In this document: piece after piece, positions 1 to 6,990 of the stretch
Layout: each line of letters begins with the position of its first letter
How positions within the stretch are numbered: position 1 is the stretch's first letter
NCBI GenBank assembly: GCA_910586425.1
Contig: CAJUHL010000019.1
Location: 1,168 to 31,868 of the forward strand
Direction: 5' to 3'
DNA: 30,701 nt
Source: an uncultured Bacilli bacterium
GTDB lineage: Bacteria; Bacillota_I; Bacilli_A; RF39; UBA660
Made by a program: the position numbers and the translations under genes
The notes under the pieces: model-generated
Database searches by the model: none
Seen by the model: only the letters and a program-made list of their open reading frames with translations
What the model was told of the DNA's origin: nothing

Positions 1-63
1 TTATAAAAACGCATTTTTTATACCAAATATAAAGCATGATTTAATATTTAAAGAATAATTTTT

Positions 64-84
64 TGCTACATGCTTCATGCTACA
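64..84. repeat. Three tandem 7-mers (TGCTACA, TGCTTCA, TGCTACA)
   Basis: Three head-to-tail heptamers are visible, the middle one with one mismatch. The same GCTACA word is tandemly repeated at 5163-5178 inside the element, next to the candidate origin. This copy lies outside the inferred element end at 155, so it may be flank, or a trace of a second related element. The function is unknown. Confidence 0.5.
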
Positions 85-94
85 TAATAAGGGT

Positions 95-123
95 AATACT
101 ATGACATCACATAGTATTTTTTT
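95..123 (+). terminator. Intrinsic terminator left of the element
   Basis: A perfect 9-bp inverted repeat (95-103 with 110-118, 6-nt loop) is followed directly by a T run, the form of a rho-independent terminator for something transcribed rightwards from beyond the window. It lies outside the inferred left end of the integrated element. Confidence 0.6.
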
Positions 124-154
124 AAAACAAAATAGTACATGTTTTTTAAATAAC

Positions 155-186
155 TTTTTATAAGTTCTTAAATGCCACTATAACTT
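155..186 (+). repeat. Left terminal inverted repeat of the element
   Basis: This 32-bp sequence is the inverse of 8443-8474: 20 outer bases identical, a 4-bp variable block, then 8 identical bases. It is probably the core-type integrase site at the left end. The int stop codon (168-170) lies inside it. Confidence 0.8.
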
Positions 187-1484
187 GGTTTTATAAGGGT
201 TGGTGGCATTTCTTGTTTTGGAAGATTCTCACAAATATTCTCATAATTTCTTATATTTTCACTTTCAAAAGTAGTAAAAGAGTAGTAAATTTCACTTTTT
301 AATACTCTTTCCATCTCGGCTTTTGCTGATTCTGAATTTACATGTGCGTAATAACTTAATGTAATAAGAATATTTGCATGACCCATAATATATTGTAGTG
401 CTTTCGGATTCATTCCAGCATTTGCCATTTTAGTACAGAATGTATGCCTTAATGTATGAGGTGTTGTCTTGTTTGGCAATGATTCTTCATGACATTTATT
501 GTATTGAGCTACTAGACCACGAAATACATTAGAATAATCTCTTGCTATTCTTGGTAATCCATTTCGATTTAAGAATACAAAGTTGCTATAACCATCAATA
601 ACAATAGATTTAGCGTGATTTCTATTTACAAGTATTCTTTTAAGTGCATGAAAACATTTATCACTCATAGGCACTTTTCTAATTCCAGCATCTGTTTTTG
701 GCACTTCAATATAATAACCATCTTTACCTTTTAATAATTGGTGGTCTATATTGATTTCATGATTTATAAAATCTAAATCGGATTCTGTTAATCCACATAA
801 TTCAGATGCTCTTAAACCAGTTTCAAGTAAGACTATTATATCGTCCATATATCTATAATAGATTTTGCTATTTTGAATAAAATTGAATAGACTATATTCT
901 TGAGATGGTGTAAGTGGAACTCTTGGCTCTGTATCGTCGTCAATAATATCTTTAAGCTTAAATTTAAAGGGATTTTTTCTGATGCAGTCATCTTCTATTG
1001 CCATATAGAATATAGCTTTTAAAGACCTTTGGTCGTTTTTAATGACTTGATAAGGAACACCCTTTAATTTCATGCGTATAGCCCATTCTTTAGCATCTGA
1101 TGGCTTTACACTTTCAATAGCACATGCTCCTAGTTTGTCCTCTCTTAAAGACCTTAAAAGCCTTTCACGACCTGGAATAGTTTTCTCTCGTACATTTGCA
1201 TGAATTCTAATGAATTTCTCGTAAAGTTCACAGACATTCATTTTTTTGCCTATTGTATCAATTCCATCATACAAATCTTTTTGTAGTTCTTCTTCTTTTT
1301 CTCTTAAAGATTTATCTTCTCGTTTTCCTTTAGGTGTTTTATCTGTATGTACTAATTTCCAAGCATATACAAATTGTGGTTTTCCGAAACTATCAATATA
1401 TTTATAAGCATATCTTCCATCTTTTCTTTGGCTCTCTCCAGTTTTTAAAATTCTTCCTTTAACGTCTCTACGTTTTTCAGACAT
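168..1484 (-). CDS. int: Tn916-type tyrosine recombinase (integrase)
   Basis: A 438-aa site-specific recombinase that should integrate and excise the element. The N-terminal about 75 residues (RGRILKTGESQRKDGRY-like segment and the basic strand after it) match the arm-binding domain of Tn916 Int. A SAM-like core-binding domain spans about 85-185 and the catalytic domain about 190-385. Catalytic residues are visible as R225 (TGLRASEL), H343 and R346 (HTLRHTF), H369 (MGHAN) and the nucleophile Y379 (SYYAH), the same position as in Tn916 Int. The start is fixed by an AAAGGAG site 8 nt upstream. Unlike the roughly 405-aa Tn916 protein, it has about 35 extra C-terminal residues encoded by the arm repeats and the terminal inverted repeat. 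xis lies 77 bp upstream, the usual Tn916 order. Confidence 0.96.
   Translation of the reverse strand: MSEKRRDVKGRILKTGESQRKDGRYAYKYIDSFGKPQFVYAWKLVHTDKTPKGKREDKSLREKEEELQKDLYDGIDTIGKKMNVCELYEKFIRIHANVREKTIPGRERLLRSLREDKLGACAIESVKPSDAKEWAIRMKLKGVPYQVIKNDQRSLKAIFYMAIEDDCIRKNPFKFKLKDIIDDDTEPRVPLTPSQEYSLFNFIQNSKIYYRYMDDIIVLLETGLRASELCGLTESDLDFINHEINIDHQLLKGKDGYYIEVPKTDAGIRKVPMSDKCFHALKRILVNRNHAKSIVIDGYSNFVFLNRNGLPRIARDYSNVFRGLVAQYNKCHEESLPNKTTPHTLRHTFCTKMANAGMNPKALQYIMGHANILITLSYYAHVNSESAKAEMERVLKSEIYYSFTTFESENIRNYENICENLPKQEMPPTLIKPSYSGI
270..291 (+). repeat. Left arm-type integrase site (tandem 11-mers)
   Basis: Two adjacent 11-mers, AGTAGTAAAAG and AGTAGTAAATT, lie inside the 3' part of int, where they encode residues around YYSFTTF. 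Tn916 has comparable direct repeats bound by the N-terminal domain of Int, and that role is inferred here from position and from the matching pair at 8339-8360. Confidence 0.7.
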
Positions 1485-1561
1485 ATTATTAGCTCCTTTC
1501 AGTTAAGAAAGAGCCTTGACATGCTATGAATCAATTATAGCATATTTAAGGCTTATTTTCA

Positions 1562-1804
1562 CTATATTACGTCTAAAGAATCAATTATTTTTTCAAATGC
1601 AAGACGCTTTATTAGAAGTCTGTTACCACTACGCAAAACCCAGCTACTTGTTATATTTTCTTCTGCTAGTTTACGAAGTTTATTTTCGCCAATTCTAAAA
1701 TATTTAGATGCTTCTTCTATGCTTAAACAATATTTTTCCCAAATAGGAACGTTAGAATCATTTATATTTTGATATTTAAAATTTATTTTTTTATCTTTAT
1801 TCAA
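1562..1804 (-). CDS. xis: Tn916-type excisionase
   Basis: An 80-aa winged-helix DNA-binding protein that directs Int towards excision. The segment VPIWEKY through [20 protein letters not shown] and the end [12 protein letters not shown] closely follow Tn916 Xis, with about 12 extra residues at the N terminus. The likely start codon is TTG at 1804, with AAGGAG about 10 nt upstream. ATG codons nearer that site are in frames that stop at once. The weak start may keep Xis low. It is followed directly by int. Confidence 0.93.
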   Translation of the reverse strand: MNKDKKINFKYQNINDSNVPIWEKYCLSIEEASKYFRIGENKLRKLAEENITSSWVLRSGNRLLIKRLAFEKIIDSLDVI

Positions 1805-1872
1805 AAGACATCATCTCCTTAAAAAATTTAAAAATGACGCCTTTCCATTCCTCAGTTAATAAGATTTATTTT

Positions 1873-3408
1873 CTAATAAAAATTTATTTCTCTATTTTTT
1901 ATATCTTCTATATCTTTAACATATCTAGCTACTTTTAAATCGCCATCAGTTTTTTTACCACTACTTAATTCATGTAAAAATGAATCTTCGTCTATTAAAT
2001 AACCTTGTATTACTTCGTGATTATCATTTACAAACATGCCTTTAGTATCTTTATTTAATAGCTCATTTGCATCTGTATTTCCGACAACAATTCCAGAAGT
2101 AATAGAATCTACATAAGTAGACCAATTTTCTGTAATATTTATTGGAACGCACTTCGGTAGATTTGTTTTTGTCAACTTTTGTGAATTAAGTATAATATGC
2201 GTTGCTGTTGCACCAGCTTTGCGTACTAATTTTTCTATATAATAAATAATTTTAGCATGTATCAATTTTTCTCTTTCCAATATCTCTTTTTCCTCTTTTG
2301 TTTCTTTTGGGTATATTGAGAAGTCTTTATCAAAAATATCAGATGCTTCTTCAATAACCAGCATTATATGAGGTATTTTATCTGATTCTTCTTGTTTTAA
2401 ATTATATTTATCAATAGTATCAATTTTATTATCTAATAATTTAGTTCTTCTTTCATGCTCATAATCTAAAATGATTAAAGTATTTAAAAGACCTAGTTCT
2501 GTGTTTAATATAGTGCAATTATTTAGTTCTTTCCAAATGCCTTGGTAGTCAATTTTCTTTCCATCATAAACGTATAAATGACCACCTAACAATAAAAATT
2601 CGGCACAGATGCATTTTTGGAATCGTGTTTTTCCCATTCGTGTAGCTCCAGTTATCTTGGCATGCACATTTCTTGATAGATTCCACCATTGATATTTACC
2701 AGCTCCATTTTTACCTATAATGATTTTTAAATCATTTAGAGGATTCTTTTTGCTGTCATTATTTTCACTTTTTAAATCCTTTAAGCATTTATCATTAAAG
2801 GTAATAGCTTTAGGTTTAAGCGGGTCATTTGGTGTTAAATATATTAAAATTTTATCTATTTTAAAATCTTCTGTATATTTAACATATAATCCAAAATGAT
2901 TTCTAATAGTTTCCCATTTAGCATCTATTTCTTCCTTTGTAAAACTATTTTTATAAAACATATAACTTATAGTGTCTTTATCATTTATATTTGGAAACTT
3001 AACAATAAAAGATGGGGGAATTAGATTCTCATATTTTTCTTTGTTTTCTGGTTTAAATATAATCTCCATCTTTTCGTCATATTCGATATAGCTTATAGGT
3101 TTAAAAGAATGCCTTATCGTTAATGCTATTGGTATTAACGAAAGTACATATACTAAATAATAAATAAAATTCACTTCAAAGCCACATAATTTATTTAGAA
3201 GTGGTATTTGAATAAAACTATTAAGTTTATTTATTATTGAAATATTTTTTAAATTATAATCGAAGATCAATATTACTATTGATTCAATTATAATAAAAAT
3301 GATTCTAGTAAGTATTGATTTCCAATTATACCTTATACGTAGTAGAATAGTCTCTAATTTTCTCTTAATTCTAGTAAGAGATAATTTATTTTTAACATTA
3401 TTCTGCAT
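1873..3408 (-). CDS. FtsK/TcpA-like DNA-translocase or coupling protein
   Basis: A 511-aa membrane-anchored ATPase. Two hydrophobic segments near the N terminus (about 32-50 and 81-98) precede a P-loop domain with Walker A GATRMGKT (254-261) and Walker B IMLVIEEASD (about 348-357). This layout is that of TcpA-type coupling proteins (Tn916 Orf21 family), which bring relaxase-DNA complexes to a conjugation pore. The start at 3408 is chosen because AAGGAGG lies 9 nt upstream, inside the end of rep. A GTG/ATG-type start further up at 3435 would lack a site. It overlaps rep by 11 bp, so the two are translationally linked. Whether it couples Rep to a pore of a helper element is inferred. Confidence 0.85.
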   Translation of the reverse strand: MQNNVKNKLSLTRIKRKLETILLRIRYNWKSILTRIIFIIIESIVILIFDYNLKNISIINKLNSFIQIPLLNKLCGFEVNFIYYLVYVLSLIPIALTIRHSFKPISYIEYDEKMEIIFKPENKEKYENLIPPSFIVKFPNINDKDTISYMFYKNSFTKEEIDAKWETIRNHFGLYVKYTEDFKIDKILIYLTPNDPLKPKAITFNDKCLKDLKSENNDSKKNPLNDLKIIIGKNGAGKYQWWNLSRNVHAKITGATRMGKTRFQKCICAEFLLLGGHLYVYDGKKIDYQGIWKELNNCTILNTELGLLNTLIILDYEHERRTKLLDNKIDTIDKYNLKQEESDKIPHIMLVIEEASDIFDKDFSIYPKETKEEKEILEREKLIHAKIIYYIEKLVRKAGATATHIILNSQKLTKTNLPKCVPINITENWSTYVDSITSGIVVGNTDANELLNKDTKGMFVNDNHEVIQGYLIDEDSFLHELSSGKKTDGDLKVARYVKDIEDIKNREINFY

Positions 3409-4435
3409 CTTCTGAATCCTCCTTATGAATAACATTTTTGCCTTTTAATATTTCTTCTTCTTTTGTAAGTTTATGAGCTATAATAGTGCCATCAGCTTTA
3501 AATTCTAATATATTATGAATTCTTCTATTGATAGCTCTTAATTGTTTTAATCCATCCATACTATAATGTAATTCTTTCCATTGAGAATACCATGGAATAT
3601 TACTTATAATATAAATCTTTGTAGCACATAGAACACGATTATAGTATCTACTCATTAAATAATAAGGGTATATATCACATAAATTTAAAAATGTACTTGC
3701 ACCACCCGGAAAATTGTACCAATAGAACTCATCCAGTACGAGTACGTCTTGAGATTCGTAAGAATCATAACACCCTCTACCATAATCTGTAATTCTGCAT
3801 ACTTCATTAGCTGAAAATGTATCCATAATAGACCTACTTTTTCCCGTATTTGTTTCGCCGAAAATTGCTGTAATTTTTACGTCTCTGTTTTCTTTTGAAA
3901 ATTTTTCTTGTAGAATTTTTTGACGCATTGCATCTATGTAGTTAATCTTTGTAATTAGTTTTGGATTTTCTTCTACTATTTCCACAACTGATTTATTATT
4001 TTTAATATCTTCTAAAAGTTGAGCATACATATCTTGCTTTTTTTCATTAGCTGTTTTAGGCATCTCGCCCCAAGAAAATGTCTCTATACTGGTATCAGCT
4101 TTTTTAGAATTAGACCATTTACTACCACTTTTTAAAACGTAATTTATACATTCCATCGCAGAGCCCATTTTTTCCTCAACTCTACAAGCTGGGAATCTTC
4201 GTTTTAAAGTGCTAAATCTAACTGGTGAATTACAGCAAAAATAAGCATGGTAGTGAGGGGTGTGTTTCTTTAATCCTACTTCATGACTAATACAATAATA
4301 GGTAGGTTTAAATTTCATGATTCCAGCTTTTAAACTTTCCCATGTAACCCCATGGTCTTGAGGATTATTTATTAAAAATAGATACTCTCTATTTTGGGTA
4401 TCTCTTTTTTTTCTTTTAATAGTCTTTTTCTCCAT
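3398..4435 (-). CDS. rep: CRESS-like Rep: HUH endonuclease plus SF3 helicase
   Basis: A 345-aa rolling-circle initiator. The N-terminal HUH domain shows motif I FLINNP (20-25), motif II H58-TPHYHAY with metal-ligand-type H61 and H63, and motif III with nucleophile Y99 and K102 (YVLK). The C-terminal superfamily 3 helicase has Walker A GETNTGKS (193-200), Walker B VLVLDEF (231-237) and motif C with N279 (IISNIPW), plus a basic LRAINRRI near the end. This order is typical of Rep proteins of circular ssDNA viruses and of related bacterial and phytoplasma plasmids. The SD GAGGTGG and the ATG overlap the end of the upstream degenerate HUH gene. In this setting it may serve both as replication initiator of the excised circle and as relaxase for mobilisation. 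No classical Tn916 MOBT relaxase is present. Confidence 0.93.
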   Translation of the reverse strand: MEKKTIKRKKRDTQNREYLFLINNPQDHGVTWESLKAGIMKFKPTYYCISHEVGLKKHTPHYHAYFCCNSPVRFSTLKRRFPACRVEEKMGSAMECINYVLKSGSKWSNSKKADTSIETFSWGEMPKTANEKKQDMYAQLLEDIKNNKSVVEIVEENPKLITKINYIDAMRQKILQEKFSKENRDVKITAIFGETNTGKSRSIMDTFSANEVCRITDYGRGCYDSYESQDVLVLDEFYWYNFPGGASTFLNLCDIYPYYLMSRYYNRVLCATKIYIISNIPWYSQWKELHYSMDGLKQLRAINRRIHNILEFKADGTIIAHKLTKEEEILKGKNVIHKEDSEDAE

Positions 4436-4758
4436 CAGACCACCTCACAATTTACATTTAAACATTTTGGAATTTTGCCATATTCTCTAAAATTTATTAA
4501 ATATAATTTATTTTTAATATAATTTACACATGAAATAGCTTTATCAGTCCATTCTTGCACATGAGCAAAGCCAAAATTGAATTGAACTCGGTCTAAACTA
4601 ACATTATCGTGGCATATAATATAAATAAATTTAGTCTCATTAGCACTAGCTTTGCAATAGTAAACTGGTAGTAGCTCATTGATTCTTAACATTAAATTTT
4701 CATTATCTATATAAATTTCTTTCCAAGTTATTAAATAACCTTTATAATTCTTATGCAT
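4435..4758 (-). CDS. Degenerate stand-alone HUH-domain paralog A
   Basis: A 107-aa protein that aligns with residues about 16-127 of the adjacent Rep. Shared landmarks in order are LLPVYYC (Rep FKPTYYC), the hydrophobic strand FIYIICHDN where Rep has HYHAYFCCN, CVNYIKN (Rep CINYVLK) and the end FREYGKIPK (Rep FSWGEMPK). The two histidines of motif II are gone (T42 and F44 by alignment) and the motif III lysine is shifted, while Y80 is kept. It therefore should not nick DNA by the usual mechanism. It stops exactly where Rep would enter its helicase. The start at 4758 has AGGAGGT 8 nt upstream. The stop overlaps the rep start by one base, so the two are probably co-translated. A role as DNA-binding partner or regulator of Rep is inferred. 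Confidence 0.8.
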   Translation of the reverse strand: MHKNYKGYLITWKEIYIDNENLMLRINELLPVYYCKASANETKFIYIICHDNVSLDRVQFNFGFAHVQEWTDKAISCVNYIKNKLYLINFREYGKIPKCLNVNCEVV

Positions 4759-4821
4759 TGATTTATACCTCCTAAATATCAATTTTTTATTTCTGCTACA
4801 TACAACATACATAATTGAAGA

Positions 4822-5133
4822 TTATTCTAAAAATTTATCTATATTATCATTCTCAAAGAAATAATCAAGATTCTGTTCTTGTATATATCTTTTACATTGT
4901 TTTGGATTAGTGTGTTTATAAATTTTTGAAACATGCCATCTCTTAAATATAGATATACACAAATCAAAAATAGTTTTATTAGACCCCATCAAATAAATAC
5001 TACAAGAATCTTTTGAGAATGACATACAATAATATTTTGGTTGTAATTTATTTATCTTAACTATTATGTCGTCATAGCTCATATTGTGGTTTTCTTTAAT
5101 AATTATAAAATCATTTTCTTCATACAATTTCAT
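4822..5133 (-). CDS. Degenerate stand-alone HUH-domain paralog B
   Basis: A 103-aa protein with the same fold signature as its neighbours: LQPKYYCMS near residue 31-38, a strand SCSIYLMG in place of motif II, an FKRWHVSKI segment matching Rep FPACRVEEK, and CKRYIQE matching Rep CINYVLK. There is no His pair, and the motif III lysine is Glu, although Y83 remains. It is more diverged from Rep than paralog A. AAAGGAG lies 10 nt before the ATG. It sits between the hairpin cluster at 5163-5242 and paralog A. No known family can be named. Homology to Rep is inferred from the aligned landmarks and the gene order. Confidence 0.7.
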   Translation of the reverse strand: MKLYEENDFIIIKENHNMSYDDIIVKINKLQPKYYCMSFSKDSCSIYLMGSNKTIFDLCISIFKRWHVSKIYKHTNPKQCKRYIQEQNLDYFFENDNIDKFLE

Positions 5134-5162
5134 TTTATCAATTCTCCTTTTAAAAAATTATA

Positions 5163-5242
5163 ATTGCTACATTGCTACATAAAACGCAATAGGAAATTCT
5201 AGGCTATTGCGTGGCATGGCATTGGGCTTAACGCCCATGCCA
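5163..5242. promoter_or_regulatory. Candidate replication origin or oriT (repeats plus two hairpins)
   Basis: Two tandem copies of ATTGCTAC (5163-5178) are followed by a perfect 9-bp inverted repeat (5184-5192 with 5204-5212) and a second GC-rich stem (5218-5227 with 5233-5241, one bulge, TTAAC loop). The GC-rich stem stands out in a very A+T-rich element and lies directly upstream of the HUH/rep genes. This layout fits a rolling-circle origin or nick site. The first stem followed by TTTT on the minus strand could instead be a weak terminator for the 117-aa gene. Confidence 0.45.
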
Positions 5243-5260
5243 GCCTGCATCTAGCTTTAA

Positions 5261-5614
5261 TTACTTACTAGCTTTAACTTTTAAGTTATAAGCTTTTTCA
5301 GATTTTACATTAGATAAAACTAAAGCATCTACATCGTCATTTACTAATAAAACGTCGCTTGCAGTACCTTTTGCTCTCATTTCACTATTATAAGCATATA
5401 TATCTAAATCTAAATCTTGAAACATTACTGCTTGAGTTTTCTTCTTTGGAGTATTTAATAATTTCTCGCCAGTTATAAGAATTTTTATCTCTTTAAGTTC
5501 AGCATTATGCACAAAATAATTATAACCATTTGGCTTTTCTAGTTTCTCGCCATCTTCTGTAAAAAAGTTACCAAATACCTTATCAAGATAGTAAACTTTG
5601 TTTTGATAGTCCAT
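5261..5614 (-). CDS. Conserved element protein of unknown function
   Basis: A 117-aa soluble protein, first gene of the leftward element operon. It has a VFGNFF segment near the N terminus, a strand-rich middle (NAELKEIKILITGE) and the end ASDVLLVNDDVDALVLSNVK. Its size and place upstream of the transfer module recall the DUF961 proteins Orf22/Orf23 of Tn916, but the resemblance is weak and no motif proves it. AAAGGA precedes the ATG. It is transcribed away from the XRE gene, with a 293-bp regulatory gap between them. Confidence 0.55.
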   Translation of the reverse strand: MDYQNKVYYLDKVFGNFFTEDGEKLEKPNGYNYFVHNAELKEIKILITGEKLLNTPKKKTQAVMFQDLDLDIYAYNSEMRAKGTASDVLLVNDDVDALVLSNVKSEKAYNLKVKASK

Positions 5615-5732
5615 GTCTTTTAATCCTTTCTACGCTAATTTAACCATAACCCAAGAGCACGTTGATATTTCTATCAAAAGGAATATAGGTTAAACGCAAT
5701 TTGCCTTTCGTGTTATTACTCTTTATTTTTAT

Positions 5733-5783
5733 ATTCAAGAGAATTGTAAAAAAGGGAGGTTTATGTTACAATATCTCTTGAAT
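5733..5783. repeat. Long inverted repeat in the divergent control region
   Basis: An almost perfect 17/18-bp inverted repeat (5733-5749 with 5766-5783) encloses a 16-nt loop that contains AAGGGAGG and an ATG on the plus strand. It could be an operator for the XRE protein, a transcript hairpin, or both. The surrounding gap (5615-5907) must hold the promoters of the two divergent operons. Confidence 0.5.
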
Positions 5784-5789
5784 TACAGC

Positions 5790-5888
5790 TTATTTTTTAG
5801 GCCTAATATCTTCGCTGTCAATAATAGTATATACTAGCCATATAATAAAAACAGCTAAAACAATGGTTACTAAAAATATAGAAAAGTT
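5790..5888 (-). other. Start-less small hydrophobic reading frame
   Basis: On the minus strand this frame reads as one membrane helix (FLVTIVLAVFIIWLVY) followed by a polar tail DSEDIRPKK and a stop at 5790. It looks protein-like, as in small membrane toxins or phage peptides, yet no ATG, GTG or TTG start occurs in frame for over 100 bases upstream, which runs into the XRE gene. It may be a decayed gene or coincidence. Confidence 0.25.
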
Positions 5889-5907
5889 ACAAAAATAGGA
5901 GGTTAAA

Positions 5908-6663
5908 ATGCCACAACAAAAAAAGGGTAGAAAACCAAAAATAATAAGTGATAAAGAAAAAGGCAAAATCCAAAAAATAGGATTAAGAATAAAAGATTTT
6001 AGAGAGTCTTTAAGTGATGATGGCTATTATGAAAATCAAGAATATTTTGCATCAGACTGCAAAATTAAAGTTGGTACATTAAAAGCTGTTGAAACTGGTA
6101 GAAGAATGTTACCAATAGAGGACGCAATTAAAATTGCAAATAAATATGAAGTCAGTCTTGATTTCCTTTATTGCAGAAGTGATATAAAGAATAGCCATGA
6201 GGAAAAATTTATTCCGAAGTTATTACAAGAAGATTTAAAAATTGAATCACGAGAAAAAAGTTTTACTTCTGAAGATGGAAAAATAGTTAGTCTTGATATA
6301 TTAGATTTATCAATTAAAGAATCTTTAATAAAATATTTGACTTCTGTATCTAACTTAAAAAAACAACTAGAAAAGAAAGAAATTGATTCAACAATTTATG
6401 AATCTGAACTTCAAAAACTAGAAGATAAGTATAAAAAAGAATCTTTAAAAGATATACGAAAGAATCAAGTGTTAATCCCTAAAGATAGCTTTAAAGAAGA
6501 ATATGTTGACCCAACAGCTTTATTTTGTGCTTTAGAAGAAGCAACAAGAATTCTTTATTCTGAAAATAAAAGAAAAGGTTTTAAAACTTCTTCTAAAAAT
6601 AAAAACAACTTCACAAAAGAAGAAATCATTGAGGAATTAAGCAAAATCACGAATATAAAATAA
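5908..6663 (+). CDS. XRE-family transcriptional regulator of the element
   Basis: A 251-aa protein with an N-terminal helix-turn-helix of the Cro/CI (XRE) type at about residues 22-80: the segment QEYFASDCKIKVGTLKAVETGRR with IPIEDAIK-like helices and the usual end YEVSLDFLYCRS. The rest is a charged, helical C-terminal region (coiled-coil-like around 130-170) without a recognisable peptidase or sensing motif. AGGAGG lies 5 nt before the ATG. It is divergent from the transfer operon, the usual place for the immunity-type repressor of integrative elements, so it probably controls excision and transfer genes. The long inverted repeat at 5733-5783 is a candidate binding site. Confidence 0.85.
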   Translation: MPQQKKGRKPKIISDKEKGKIQKIGLRIKDFRESLSDDGYYENQEYFASDCKIKVGTLKAVETGRRMLPIEDAIKIANKYEVSLDFLYCRSDIKNSHEEKFIPKLLQEDLKIESREKSFTSEDGKIVSLDILDLSIKESLIKYLTSVSNLKKQLEKKEIDSTIYESELQKLEDKYKKESLKDIRKNQVLIPKDSFKEEYVDPTALFCALEEATRILYSENKRKGFKTSSKNKNNFTKEEIIEELSKITNIK

Positions 6664-6669
6664 AAAATA

Positions 6670-6707
6670 AAAAAATTAGGAACTATTAAATCAGATCCTA
6701 ATTTTTT
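6670..6707. terminator. Bidirectional terminator between XRE gene and membrane protein
   Basis: A 12-bp perfect stem (6670-6681 with 6696-6707) with A run on one side and T run on the other lies between two convergent genes. The left-going gene ends inside it. Confidence 0.85.
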
Positions 6708-6916
6708 CTATCTGTAATGCTATCGTAAATACAAAATAAAATAAACTCGTATAAAAAACCACAACAAATTATAATATTAAGCCATAGTGGTTTATCAAAA
6801 TTCATGTACGTCATTGCTGGTATTATTTCATAAGGATTATTTGGTATTGTAAAAGCCATTATACAAATAGCAATAAAACCTCCCACACCTAAAATTTTAA
6901 AAATATCTTCTAACAT
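6698..6916 (-). CDS. Small two-helix membrane protein
   Basis: A 72-aa protein with hydrophobic segments at about 8-24 and 45-64 and a short polar C terminus (DSITDRKN). A strong GAGGAGG site precedes the ATG, which supports translation. No family is recognised. It shares the strand with the lipoprotein gene upstream, but a terminator (6943-6982) lies between them. It could be accessory cargo of the element, for example in immunity or exclusion, but nothing in the sequence shows this. Confidence 0.6.
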   Translation of the reverse strand: MLEDIFKILGVGGFIAICIMAFTIPNNPYEIIPAMTYMNFDKPLWLNIIICCGFLYEFILFCIYDSITDRKN

Positions 6917-6942
6917 TTTTTCCTCCTCTTTATATACAAAAT

Positions 6943-6982
6943 AAAAAGTAGTATTTTAAAACATTTATAAATACTACTTTTT
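6943..6982. terminator. Bidirectional-type terminator after the lipoprotein gene
   Basis: A perfect 14-bp stem (6943-6956 with 6969-6982) with terminal A and T runs follows the lipoprotein stop by a few bases. Confidence 0.85.
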
Positions 6983-6990
6983 GTCTTAAA

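Noticed and set aside
1..10. TTATAAAAAC shared with 8466-8475 as the attachment-site direct repeat
   Set aside because: A 10-bp A+T-rich match is easily chance, and the 32-bp inverted repeats with symmetric arm sites place the left end at 155 instead.
93..101. Minus-strand TAGTATTAC as the definite replication origin of the element
   Set aside because: The word lies outside the inferred element end, in a hairpin followed by a T run that fits a terminator. About one chance occurrence is expected in the window, and a similar TAATATTAC occurs inside the ABC exporter gene.
1516..1698. Plus-strand open frame of 60 codons
   Set aside because: It is antisense to xis, has no SD, and its protein is unlike any family; it is a shadow.
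5763..5837. 24-codon plus-strand frame with a good SD inside the inverted repeat
   Set aside because: The sequence has no clear helix or motif and lies in a control region; kept only as part of a finding, not as a gene.
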